Below are positions 1 to 7,714 of a DNA stretch of 12,576 bases, in pieces. The translations under genes and the position numbers were made by a program. Location of the stretch: the NCBI GenBank assembly GCA_017302775.1, contig JAFLDC010000033.1, forward strand, positions 1 through 12,576, read 5' to 3'. Under the pieces are notes generated by a model, which saw only the letters and a program-made list of their open reading frames with translations, did not search any database and was not told the DNA's origin. This DNA is from Sphingomonadales bacterium. Lineage in GTDB: Bacteria; Pseudomonadota; Alphaproteobacteria; Sphingomonadales; Sphingomonadaceae. The number at the start of each line of letters is the position of its first letter. Position 1 is the first letter of the stretch.

Positions 1-1431
1 GATGTAATAATCGTGGACCCCCTCATTATAGCGGTCCATGCGAACCGCGATCGTGAGATCGGGTTTCAGAGCGGCATCAAGCCGGACCTTCCAACGGGAA
101 CTTCCGCCTGCGGTTTGCACGCAGCGTGCGATTACGACTGCGACCCTCAATTCGCTGTTGAGCAGCAGCACATCGGTCGCGAGATCCTGTGCAATTGTCC
201 CGCCCGCAGTTTCGACGCCGGCAATTATTGCCTTGACGATGTCGGGATGGAGACGGCGCAGTCGCTTGTTTATTTCGATGTAACGGTAATCCTGTGCGGG
301 TTCGAACCCGACCAGACCATAAGCCCTGAGCAGGCTGCCAAACCGATGACGGAAGGCACTGGACGACGGACAGGCTTCACTTTCGTCGATGATCAACCCT
401 GACAAATGGCCATTGGTCTCAAGGATGCCTGCCAGGAGCTCCAGCATCTGTTGGTCGCTGAGCCGCGCCGAACGGCTCGCAATGATTGTCTGCGCCTGGT
501 CGAACAGTCCTTGTTCGATGATGGCGGGGAAAGCGCCATCGGCTCGGAGCCAGGCATTCGGCGGATTGCTGACATGACGCTGTTTCAGCTTGAAGGAAGT
601 CTTGCCCCAAACATTGTGCCCGACATATTTCTCGTTGATCAGGATTTGATGGATCGTGCCGCGAGACCAGGGACGTTCAAGATCGCTCAACACGCCGCGC
701 GTATTGAGCATATCGGCAATCTCGCGCTCGCTCCTGCCTTCGACAAATGCGGCATAAATTTCCCTAACAATGGTCACTTCTGCGTCGGGTCCCGGAACCA
801 GCACCACCCGGTCGGTCGCTATGCTTTTCTGCTCGCCGCGCGCGAGTTCGGCCTTGGCCTCGCCGAACTGGTCGATCAGGCGCCGGCGCATTCCAAAACC
901 TGCCGCTCCCCCTTGCCGGAAGCCAAGCTCGATTAGGTGTGATTGGCCGGCAAAGACCTTGACCGAAAGCTCCCGGCTATACTCACCGGCCATCGCCCGC
1001 TTGACCGTTTTGATGATCGACGAGCCGATCGTCCCGTCATTCTCGAACTGCTCAGCGCAATAGTGGACGGCGATACCGGCACGCCGACAGCGTAACTCGT
1101 AACTCGCGGCTTCATCGGGGTCCTGAAACCGCCCCCAGCGGCTGACATCATAGACCAGCACCGCTTCAAAATCGGCAACGCCGGTTTCAATGTCATCGAG
1201 CAGCCGCTGCAGCGATTTGCGTCCATCGAGCCGCAGGCCGCTTTTGCCTTCGTCAGCATAAGTTGCGACAATCTCATAGCCCCGCTGTTCGGCATATCGA
1301 CGGATTTCGACGGCTTGGTTCTCGGTCGAGTATTTCTGATGCTCAGTAGACATGCGGACATATTCGGCAGCGCGCTTCCTGACCGTGCGCTCTGCTTCAT
1401 CATTGTCTTGTTCATTCCAGTTGATGACCAT
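1..1431 (-). CDS. Large serine recombinase, C-terminus cut by window edge
   Basis: Site-specific DNA recombinase of the large serine family, which would cut and rejoin DNA through a phosphoserine link to excise or integrate an element. The frame is open for all 477 codons from the ATG at 1431 to the left edge. The resolvase domain spans about residues 20-150: the likely nucleophile is S28 in YVRMST, followed by DEGKSG (60-65) and D95-V-S-R98-W-G-R101, the usual active-site DxSRxxR pattern. A Recombinase (PF07508-type) domain follows at about 165-295, including the segment INEKYVGHNVWGK. The C-terminal part has no CxxC pair, so a classical zinc ribbon is not visible. An in-frame stop at 1459-1461 and no other start in between fix the ATG; GGAATC 10-15 bases upstream is a weak ribosome binding site. 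It is transcribed divergently from the small helix-turn-helix gene. The last residues reading DYY suggest only a short tail is missing (inference). Confidence 0.93.
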   Translation of the reverse strand, partial: MVINWNEQDNDEAERTVRKRAAEYVRMSTEHQKYSTENQAVEIRRYAEQRGYEIVATYADEGKSGLRLDGRKSLQRLLDDIETGVADFEAVLVYDVSRWGRFQDPDEAASYELRCRRAGIAVHYCAEQFENDGTIGSSIIKTVKRAMAGEYSRELSVKVFAGQSHLIELGFRQGGAAGFGMRRRLIDQFGEAKAELARGEQKSIATDRVVLVPGPDAEVTIVREIYAAFVEGRSEREIADMLNTRGVLSDLERPWSRGTIHQILINEKYVGHNVWGKTSFKLKQRHVSNPPNAWLRADGAFPAIIEQGLFDQAQTIIASRSARLSDQQMLELLAGILETNGHLSGLIIDESEACPSSSAFRHRFGSLLRAYGLVGFEPAQDYRYIEINKRLRRLHPDIVKAIIAGVETAGGTIAQDLATDVLLLNSELRVAVVIARCVQTAGGSSRWKVRLDAALKPDLTIAVRMDRYNEGVHDYYI

Positions 1432-1502
1432 CGTATTCTGATTCCATGACTTTGTCGGTCATTTCCTTTGGCTCCGCCGCTTACACTGAAAGGAGCCGAA
1501 AA
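1432..1502. promoter_or_regulatory. Divergent promoter/operator region between recombinase and HTH gene
   Basis: Only 71 bases separate the two divergent starts, so both promoters must lie here or run into the genes. The sequence shows a dyad ATGAC-N7-GTCAT (1446-1462). It also shows a larger inverted repeat, TTTGGCTCC (1467-1475) against GGAGCCGAA (1492-1500), with one G-T wobble. I do not see a convincing -35/-10 pair. That the small HTH protein binds the dyads and controls both genes is inference from the layout. Confidence 0.5.
1467..1500 (+). promoter_or_regulatory. Possible Shine-Dalgarno-sequestering hairpin
   Basis: TTTGGCTCC at 1467-1475 can pair with GGAGCCGAA at 1492-1500 around a 16-base loop (nine pairs including one G-U). 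The right arm overlaps the strong Shine-Dalgarno AAAGGAG (1489-1495), which sits 7 bases before the ATG at 1503. If the transcript starts upstream of 1467, folding would hide the ribosome binding site. It could instead simply be a protein-binding dyad in DNA. Confidence 0.4.
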
Positions 1503-1865
1503 ATGTTTCCGAAAACGGGCAATCAATTTCCGAAAGTCACAGACCCATTGAAGCCGGAGCAATTTGCTGAAGCCATTGGTCACGCGCTGCGCAGTGAGCT
1601 TGGCGCGTCTCACCGCGCCACCAAGACCGTGATGCGATGGACCGGTGCCAGCGACCGGACAGCGAAACACTGGCTTAGTGGTGCACACGGCCCCAGCGGA
1701 TGGTATCTCGTACTGCTTGCTCGTGAGTCCGAGGCCGTCATGGAGACAATTCTTGTGCTCGCTCGCCGCGAGTTGAATGTCTCCGCACTCAAGTTGAGAT
1801 CGCTGCGAGCAAGCCTTATGATTGCCGTCGATGCGATTGATACCGCGGTAGAAGGCGATCCCTGA
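1503..1865 (+). CDS. Small helix-turn-helix-like protein beside recombinase
   Basis: A 120-residue protein of unproven function. The start is the ATG at 1503, preceded at 7 bases by AGGAG; the frame is open further up to 1446 but without comparable translation signals. Residues about 37-60, with WTGASDRTAKHWLSG, read like a helix-turn-helix in which a second helix is followed by a GPSG turn (62-66) and the helix WYLVLLARES. The protein has no signal peptide or membrane segment. From memory, small proteins with this motif are common in alphaproteobacteria next to large serine recombinases. A role in controlling recombinase expression, or as a directionality-type accessory factor, is inference from the divergent arrangement. 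No enzymatic motif was seen. Confidence 0.8.
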   Translation: MFPKTGNQFPKVTDPLKPEQFAEAIGHALRSELGASHRATKTVMRWTGASDRTAKHWLSGAHGPSGWYLVLLARESEAVMETILVLARRELNVSALKLRSLRASLMIAVDAIDTAVEGDP

Positions 1866-2052
1866 AGATCGATTATCGGTGCTACCTCAGCTTGGCCGCT
1901 CAAAGCTAGTCAGGCATGTGAATGCGTGCCGACGCGAATCAGAGAGCGTTACGGACAACCGAATTTACCGGCATTTTGTATGCGTTAATGTACCAAATAT
2001 TCTCGAAATATCGGTCTTTTCATCCGGCATTTTAACCGGCATAATATGCGGC
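1866..2052 (+). promoter_or_regulatory. Leader upstream of Fic gene with repeated CCGGCAT elements
   Basis: This 187-base stretch is more AT-rich than its neighbours towards its 3' end. CCGGCATTTT occurs at 1968-1977 and 2024-2033, and CCGGCAT again at 2036-2042, just before the Fic start. Between them lies a small dyad ATATT (1997-2001) / AATAT (2007-2011). TTGTAT (1976-1981) and TATTCT (1998-2003), 16 bases apart, are a possible but weak sigma-70-like promoter. An open frame in phase with the Fic gene runs back to 1879 through this stretch, but its composition does not look coding. No terminator for the preceding gene is evident. Confidence 0.4.
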
Positions 2053-3234
2053 ATGGATATCACCACCATGGAGCCGCTAATCCCCGAGGAGGCGGTTGGC
2101 GCGCTTGACGATGCGGCACTGGAGTTGGTCGCGGAGGCGAACCGGCTTGCGGGACGGGTCCACCCGCTTGTCCAGCAGGCCGTGGGCGATCTCGTCAGGT
2201 CGATGAACTGCTATTATTCGAACTTGATTGAAGGCCATGATACCCATCCACGCTCGATCGACAGGGCATTGGCCAACGATTTTTCAACAGAGCCGAAGCA
2301 GCGCGATTTGCAGCTTGAGGCCGTCGCCCACATTCATGTTCAGAAACTAATTGACGAAGGTCATGATCCGGAAGTTTGGCCAGCAAGTGAAGCCTATGCG
2401 CGCTGGCTGCACCGGGAGTTTTGCTCGCGGCTGCCGGAATCGATGCTCTGGGTCGAAAATCCTGATACCCGCGCACGGCTGCCCGTCGTGCCAGGCGAAG
2501 TCCGCGAATGTGATGTCATTGTAGGCAGGCACATTCCGCCTGCACCAGATCAACTTGGGCGCTTCTTGGCGCGCTTTGACAAGGCCTACACCGCGCCGCA
2601 TCTCTCCAATTTGCGAAAGATCCAGTCGGTTGGCGCAGCACACCATCGCTTCCTCTGGATCCACCCATTCCTGGACGGAAATGGGCGCGTTGCCCGCTTG
2701 ATGGCTCATGCATTGCTCAAGCGGCTTGGTGTGGGGACAAGTTTGTGGTCGGTGGCCCGCGGGCTCGCACGATCTCAGGCGGACTACAAGGCGCTGTTGA
2801 TGCAAGCCGATGGGCCGCGAGAGGGAGATCGCGATGGACGCGGCAACCTCACCCAGCGTGGTCTGATCGCCTTTTGCCAATTTTTCCTCGACCGCGCGAT
2901 CGACCAGGTTCGCTTCATGAGTGACTTGCTTGAACCCGAAGAAATGCTCCGCCGCATGGAAATCCATATCGAGGAAGAGGTCCGCGCAAAACGCCTGCCG
3001 CGCGGCAGTTTTGCGGTATTGCGCGAAGCTTCACTTGCGGGCGAAGTTCCGCGGGGAAAGGTCGGGGAGCTGACCAACTACGAGGAACGTGCCGCTAGGA
3101 TGGTCAGCGCCGCATTGCTGGATCGCGGAATGCTGACTTCTGCCAGCCACAAGGCGCCCTTGCGGCTTGGATTTCCGGCATCAGTAGCTGAGCGTTGGTT
3201 TCCCAGGCTTTATCCGGCGGGGCTGGCAAATTGA
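2053..3234 (+). CDS. Fic family protein (predicted AMP-transferase) with inhibitory helix and C-terminal winged helix
   Basis: Fic proteins usually transfer AMP from ATP to a hydroxyl side chain of a target protein. Numbering from the ATG at 2053 (393 aa), the catalytic motif HPFLDGNGRVAR lies at 204-215, with H204 as catalytic base, D208 as metal ligand and the GNGRxxR phosphate-binding loop intact. S56-N-L-I-E60-G fits the (S/T)xxxE(G/N) inhibitory helix that holds the N-terminal (class II) Fic group in check, with E60 as the blocking residue. The C-terminal region, about 320-390, looks like a winged helix (GELTNYEERAARMVSAALL), common in Fic proteins of this size. No target can be read from sequence. 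An ATG at 2068 is an alternative start; neither has a clear ribosome binding site. The same-strand giant gene begins about 110 bases downstream, so shared transcription is possible. No separate antitoxin gene is seen, consistent with self-inhibition. Confidence 0.92.
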   Translation: MDITTMEPLIPEEAVGALDDAALELVAEANRLAGRVHPLVQQAVGDLVRSMNCYYSNLIEGHDTHPRSIDRALANDFSTEPKQRDLQLEAVAHIHVQKLIDEGHDPEVWPASEAYARWLHREFCSRLPESMLWVENPDTRARLPVVPGEVRECDVIVGRHIPPAPDQLGRFLARFDKAYTAPHLSNLRKIQSVGAAHHRFLWIHPFLDGNGRVARLMAHALLKRLGVGTSLWSVARGLARSQADYKALLMQADGPREGDRDGRGNLTQRGLIAFCQFFLDRAIDQVRFMSDLLEPEEMLRRMEIHIEEEVRAKRLPRGSFAVLREASLAGEVPRGKVGELTNYEERAARMVSAALLDRGMLTSASHKAPLRLGFPASVAERWFPRLYPAGLAN

Positions 3235-3236
3235 TA

Positions 3237-3350
3237 ATGCCCCCTTGGTTACCTTGCCTGCGACCAAAAGCCGCTCTGGACGGCGCTGGAGTCGGTCAGG
3301 TGCCGCCACGCGATGCGATGGCGGAAATGCGGAAGCAGGCAATTCGTTGA
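3237..3350 (+). CDS. Possible 37-codon ORF bridging Fic and giant gene A
   Basis: ATG at 3237 lies two bases after the Fic stop and opens a 37-codon frame ending in TGA at 3348-3350. That stop overlaps the proposed TTG start of giant gene A in the four bases TTGA (3347-3350). The peptide, beginning MPPWLPCLRPKAALDG, has no motif I recognise. The arrangement suggests a coupling leader or a remnant of an older gene. The amino-acid make-up looks more protein-like than the Arg/Ser-rich alternative frame used by an upstream TTG at 3245. It has no strong ribosome binding site, so it may be chance. Confidence 0.22.
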   Translation: MPPWLPCLRPKAALDGAGVGQVPPRDAMAEMRKQAIR

Positions 3351-6300
3351 CCAGAAAGTCCGATCCGCGCCCTTTTGGCGGCAGCGCAGCGATGCTGGGA
3401 TTTCTGTATCAGCTACACGCTACTGCGGCACGGCTAATTGAAGCAAAGCTCAATTGCACTGGTCTGCACCTTTCAGTCGGCTCAATCCAGGCCATCCTAG
3501 AGCCAGCCTCAGGCGGAGATGCTATTGTCGAGGCGGGTGAAAGGCACTGTATCCAGTTCAAATTGCGCTCTAAGGCCATCGACATCGGGACACTTGTGGA
3601 TTCTGTCCTGCCCGATCTGTTTGGCGCGCATTGCGATCAGGTCTGCGAACGGTTTGAAATTCAGAGCAATCAAACGCTTACCAAGCCTGCGGCGAACTTG
3701 TTCGCCTTCCTGCAAGGAAATGGAAACGCAACCGCGGCGACCCAGCGAGACTACGAGCGCGCCAAAAATTCGTGTCTCTCCGTCTTCGTTGGGCGCAGCG
3801 GAAAGAACGAAGGCTTTGGTGAAGCTTTCGGAACATTCTCCGGTCGCTTGCACCTGGCGCCCTCGATCGACGCCCCCGCACTCCGGGAACGCCTGTTGCA
3901 GCACCTTTTGCCCAACATTCCCTATGGCGATCAAGTCGAGGCCAAGCTCGACCAGCTAACCGGGAAACTGCTGGACCTCGCCAGCAAGAACGGAAATGTC
4001 GTGACGGGGACGGCGATCGCGGAGATGCTCGGTTTCGCTACCGTCACTAACTCACAAGCTCGCCTTGCCGCAGCGCTGAAAGTCGCGCTCGATGCGCGAC
4101 AATATAATGTTGGCTATGATGTTCGCAAGCCACTGCCGGTTTCATACAAGGCCAAGGTGAGCTTGATTGCGGGTCCTTCTGGGAACGGGAAGAGCTGGGC
4201 ACTGTGTCGCTTGGCTCAGCAAGCGCTCGACAATAGCCAGCCTACGCTGCTTGTCCGCGCTTCAGACCGGGCAGAGCTAGACCGAGAACTGAAGCGCCTG
4301 ATCGCGATCGAGGCGCTGAACCACGAGAGTCCGATCGAGCCGTCGGCGTTAGGCAAGCTTTGGCGGCGGCACAATGATAACGACGATACTGCCATTCTTG
4401 TCTTGTGGGAGGGCTGTAGAAATGCAGACGAGCTGAAACAAGCCATCTACCAGAGCGGGTTGGGTGACGGTCTCAATTTGGTGGTGGAGCTTCCGCCGGA
4501 AGCCGATGTAAGCACCTTTCGCGAAGTAAATGTGATACCCCATGAGATCGGCGAATTCCGGGAAACCGAGCTTTTCGAGGCACTGTCCCGGCGGGGCGTC
4601 AATGCCGGAATGGTACCGGCGACAATCCGGCGAATGCTTCGGCATCCGGTACTGTGCGGATTCTACGCGCAATTGGCTCGCGAAAGTGAGGGGTGGAACC
4701 CCTCGAACGAATATCTGGTATTGCAGCAATATTGGAACCGCGCCCGGACCAAAGTGGGACCAACGGCAGGAGCGCGACTGAAGGCGCTGGCTGAGAGAAT
4801 GGTGGCGAAGGCCGCTGCCGAGGTTTCAGACAGCGATATTCTGGCATTGGGTTTCACCGACGAGCAGCTTGGACAGCTGGTCGCATCGGGTTGGCTGGCG
4901 CAGCTTTCCGGAAAATGGCGTTTTGCGCATGACCGGCTGCTGACCTGGGCGATCGCGGAATGGCTGGCTGAACGGTTCAACCAATCGGACGTCGGTGCGG
5001 ATGAGATAGCGGCGCACATTGAGACGTTGCAGAATGATTCTCCGGAAGACCGAAGCCGACTTCATGGCCTTGGGTTCCTGATGATGGACATTTTATGGTT
5101 GGTTGCCACTGGGAACGCGCCGTCAACGAAACTGGCCGAACTGCTGGCTCTTCTTGAGGATGACCGGCAACACCGGACTTCGCAGAGCTTCTATCGCGAA
5201 CTTTGCCCCACCGTAGGACCGGCCATTGTCGACGCGCTCATCGCCCGCGCGGCGCTGGTTACCAGCCACGATAGTGATTTTGGCATAGCCGACAATATTG
5301 CTTCAGCCATCCTTGCTCTGAATCTGACCCAAGCAACGCGCGAGGTGATTGTTCAGCGATTGGCCGATGGTGACGAGAAAGCTTGGAAATTGCTGCTTTT
5401 GCTGGGATCGGCATGGCCGCTTCCAGCGCAAAGCGAACGGGTGTGGGATGGTCTGGTCCAAGCTTACAGGCACATCGGTAGCGAGCAGCGTAATTTCGCG
5501 GAGTTCGAACGCTACAGGGAAGCGGCTCTGTGTTTGTGCAGCTCTGATCCGGCATGGCTTGAAACCAAGATCCTCTCTACGACCGATGCGAAAGCGTTAG
5601 GCATCGGGACCAGCCTATTGCGGGAAATTATCCCGGCACCCGAACAGGCACAGTGGAATCGGATTTCGCCTCATTTATTCGAACATATGGATATGGACGA
5701 TCACGCACGGCTGGTCGGCTTTGTGCGACGTGTGGACGATCAGGCAAGGATACCGTTCCTGATCGATCAGATCGAAAAGGCCTCCTACAGCGCGCCAGAC
5801 GCGCTCGTTGCCCTCGCACGGATGGCTCCGGCAACGGCGCTGGAGATCATCACCGCTAAACCCGTCATGCGCTACCCGCCGTACGCGGGACTCTGGCTTC
5901 ACCGGTTGCTGGACCATTCTCCGATGCAAGCCCGCGACCTCATCGACATTTGGCTGATGCAGATCGATCCGACCGGGTGCATGCTGGCTTCGCTTTGGTC
6001 GGGTGCGAAGACCGATGTCGGGCCTGCCACCATCGCGATCCTCATCCGCCGCCTCGACGAGGAAATGGCCCAAGTAGGCGGTGGCGACGACCGAACGCTT
6101 CGTGTTCTGTTTGGTCTGTTGGGCAGTGCCAAACTCGATCCGGCTGTTGACGAAGCCTTTCATGCGATGCGAGGCGGACGGCTTGTAAACAACCTGCGCA
6201 TCCGCCTGAAAGGGCATGCCAACGGCGCGCAATGCCCGTTGGCGGACGAGATATGGACGCTCTTGCACCGTATCGGCGGCGGCGATTTTGAATCCTATGT

Positions 6301-7714
6301 GATCGAATTGCTTGATGGTCCTTTCGATCTTCGTGGTTTCGGAGTGGGCTCAGCGGTCTTTGCACCCACAGCTGCGGTTGTCGCTCGGCTCGAAGCTATG
6401 GCGACGGATTGGTCCACAGTCTATGCAGAGCCACTTCGGAAAACGGTTTGGCGCATTCTCGTCAACCTCAAACCAGACGTCTGGTACTCTCAAATGTTGG
6501 CGTTGCTGACTGCCAGCTCCGATGCTGCACGCGCGCTCGGCCTCGAACTGTTCGATGACCTCGGCTTTGTCGACGACGCCGGTGTGTTAGTCGATTGTGT
6601 TCGTCTCTCCGAACCTGGAAGCGCGGTTGAAGCGCGGGCGATCAATCTGGCGGCCCAATACAACGCCAAGAATCCCCTTCTGCTCGAACGGGCATTGCCG
6701 CGTTTCAACAAAGAGGCCGATGCGGAAGGTCATTTGGCGGCATGCAATGTGTTGCTGAAAGAGCGGGGGGCGACCGAGCGAGCTTTGCTCGACAGCTATC
6801 TTCTGGAGTTCACCAAAAAGACCAGCTGGGGCTCGACGGACATGCAGCTGCTATCGATTCGGCTTCACCAGGACGATGTTCCGGACAGTTTATTGTCAGC
6901 CGCCGAACCCTTCATGCAGCACCGTTCATTTTTTGGTGAAAGTGTCATCCAGCCATATTTGGACCGGGGTCACACAGCGGTGCGCGACATTGTAATTGAG
7001 CGCGCGTTCTCATCGCCCAGCATTTTTACAAATGAGCAGCCAGACATGATTGATGCTTTGGCGCGCTACGACGTTTCAGCTGCGGAGGAAGCCTTCGAGC
7101 AGGCCTGGGTCGAATCGACCAAGCGGCAACGCTATCTGGTGCCTTGCGTTCGAAAGCTGGGGATCAGAGCGCTCCAGGCGATGCTCAAATGCCTACCGTC
7201 AAAGGATGGCGGGCAAGATGCCGAAATTGCCTTCCGTGCGATGTGCATCGAATTCCGGCGGCGCCACGAAGAAGCCCTGCCAATCATACGCGCACACTAT
7301 GCGGTCGCAGCCCGACGTGATCGCGAGCCTCTGGTCAAAATCATCTCCTGGCTGCCCGAAGCGGACATAGAGCTGCAAAGTGTTGTTGCGAGTGATCCCG
7401 ATCCGGATATTCGCGAACTGGCGGAAGAATTGCTCCTGTTGCATCGTCGCCGTGCCGCCGCCGTTATCGCCTATCGCGCCGAACCCTCGTCCAATCCCCG
7501 GCTCCAATATGTCATGGAGATCGTGGACCCGGAGCTGCTATACCGATTGAAGGACGAATGGAGCATTTCGCAAGTGATTGAGGCGAGCGGCCAGCAAACG
7601 CTTATTGCCGAGGACACATTCGTTCGAAGATTCAACAAGGTCGCCAAAACGCGCTACAAACGTGTCAGAATTCAGCCGCGCACGCGCAAACCCCTGACAA
7701 GCGACGATGATTGA
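3347..7714 (+). CDS. Giant gene A: N-terminal Cap4/DUF4297-like nuclease plus STAND-type ATPase and long helical repeat region
   Basis: About 1455 residues counted from TTG at 3347, with AGG 7 bases upstream. The frame is open back to another TTG at 3245 but that stretch looks non-coding; the ATG at 3392 would remove the GG before GFLYQ (18-22) that I expect in Cap4/DUF4297-like nucleases. Nuclease signature: E52, D58 and Q70-F-K72, matching E...D...QxK. ATPase: Walker A GPSGNGKS at 276-283. The expected Walker B reads AILVLWEG (349-356), with W-E in place of the usual acidic pair, and no sensor arginine is obvious. FAHDRLLTWAIAEWLA (526-541) resembles the winged-helix end of NACHT/STAND modules. 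The remaining 900 residues are Leu/Ala-rich helices, possibly HEAT-like and sensing. There is no membrane segment. Its stop overlaps the start of gene B. A defence role is inferred from architecture and neighbours. Confidence 0.85.
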   Translation: MTRKSDPRPFGGSAAMLGFLYQLHATAARLIEAKLNCTGLHLSVGSIQAILEPASGGDAIVEAGERHCIQFKLRSKAIDIGTLVDSVLPDLFGAHCDQVCERFEIQSNQTLTKPAANLFAFLQGNGNATAATQRDYERAKNSCLSVFVGRSGKNEGFGEAFGTFSGRLHLAPSIDAPALRERLLQHLLPNIPYGDQVEAKLDQLTGKLLDLASKNGNVVTGTAIAEMLGFATVTNSQARLAAALKVALDARQYNVGYDVRKPLPVSYKAKVSLIAGPSGNGKSWALCRLAQQALDNSQPTLLVRASDRAELDRELKRLIAIEALNHESPIEPSALGKLWRRHNDNDDTAILVLWEGCRNADELKQAIYQSGLGDGLNLVVELPPEADVSTFREVNVIPHEIGEFRETELFEALSRRGVNAGMVPATIRRMLRHPVLCGFYAQLARESEGWNPSNEYLVLQQYWNRARTKVGPTAGARLKALAERMVAKAAAEVSDSDILALGFTDEQLGQLVASGWLAQLSGKWRFAHDRLLTWAIAEWLAERFNQSDVGADEIAAHIETLQNDSPEDRSRLHGLGFLMMDILWLVATGNAPSTKLAELLALLEDDRQHRTSQSFYRELCPTVGPAIVDALIARAALVTSHDSDFGIADNIASAILALNLTQATREVIVQRLADGDEKAWKLLLLLGSAWPLPAQSERVWDGLVQAYRHIGSEQRNFAEFERYREAALCLCSSDPAWLETKILSTTDAKALGIGTSLLREIIPAPEQAQWNRISPHLFEHMDMDDHARLVGFVRRVDDQARIPFLIDQIEKASYSAPDALVALARMAPATALEIITAKPVMRYPPYAGLWLHRLLDHSPMQARDLIDIWLMQIDPTGCMLASLWSGAKTDVGPATIAILIRRLDEEMAQVGGGDDRTLRVLFGLLGSAKLDPAVDEAFHAMRGGRLVNNLRIRLKGHANGAQCPLADEIWTLLHRIGGGDFESYVIELLDGPFDLRGFGVGSAVFAPTAAVVARLEAMATDWSTVYAEPLRKTVWRILVNLKPDVWYSQMLALLTASSDAARALGLELFDDLGFVDDAGVLVDCVRLSEPGSAVEARAINLAAQYNAKNPLLLERALPRFNKEADAEGHLAACNVLLKERGATERALLDSYLLEFTKKTSWGSTDMQLLSIRLHQDDVPDSLLSAAEPFMQHRSFFGESVIQPYLDRGHTAVRDIVIERAFSSPSIFTNEQPDMIDALARYDVSAAEEAFEQAWVESTKRQRYLVPCVRKLGIRALQAMLKCLPSKDGGQDAEIAFRAMCIEFRRRHEEALPIIRAHYAVAARRDREPLVKIISWLPEADIELQSVVASDPDPDIRELAEELLLLHRRRAAAVIAYRAEPSSNPRLQYVMEIVDPELLYRLKDEWSISQVIEASGQQTLIAEDTFVRRFNKVAKTRYKRVRIQPRTRKPLTSDDD

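Noticed and set aside
13..936. Plus-strand ORFs at 13-402 and 406-936
   Set aside because: They lie exactly opposite the serine recombinase frame, whose motifs are unmistakable; the plus-strand products have no recognisable motif.
933..1688. Minus-strand 251-codon ORF across the divergent region
   Set aside because: It is Ser/Arg-rich, in a shifted frame relative to the recombinase, and overlaps the HTH gene on the other strand.
1856..1871. Hairpin CGATC-N6-GATCG at the end of the HTH gene as a terminator
   Set aside because: The stem is only five pairs and no T-run follows.
1879..2052. Extending the Fic protein to the frame start at 1879
   Set aside because: The added residues lie in an AT-rich leader with repeats, do not resemble Fic sequence, and family members usually start near the MDITT/MEPL position.
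2347..2967. 206-codon minus-strand ORF opposite the Fic gene
   Set aside because: It is fully antisense to the Fic catalytic region, where the plus-strand frame is certain.
3245..3346. Extending giant gene A to the TTG at 3245
   Set aside because: The added 34 residues are Arg/Ser/Gly-rich with no protein-like pattern, and the start has no ribosome binding site; TTG at 3347 is better placed.
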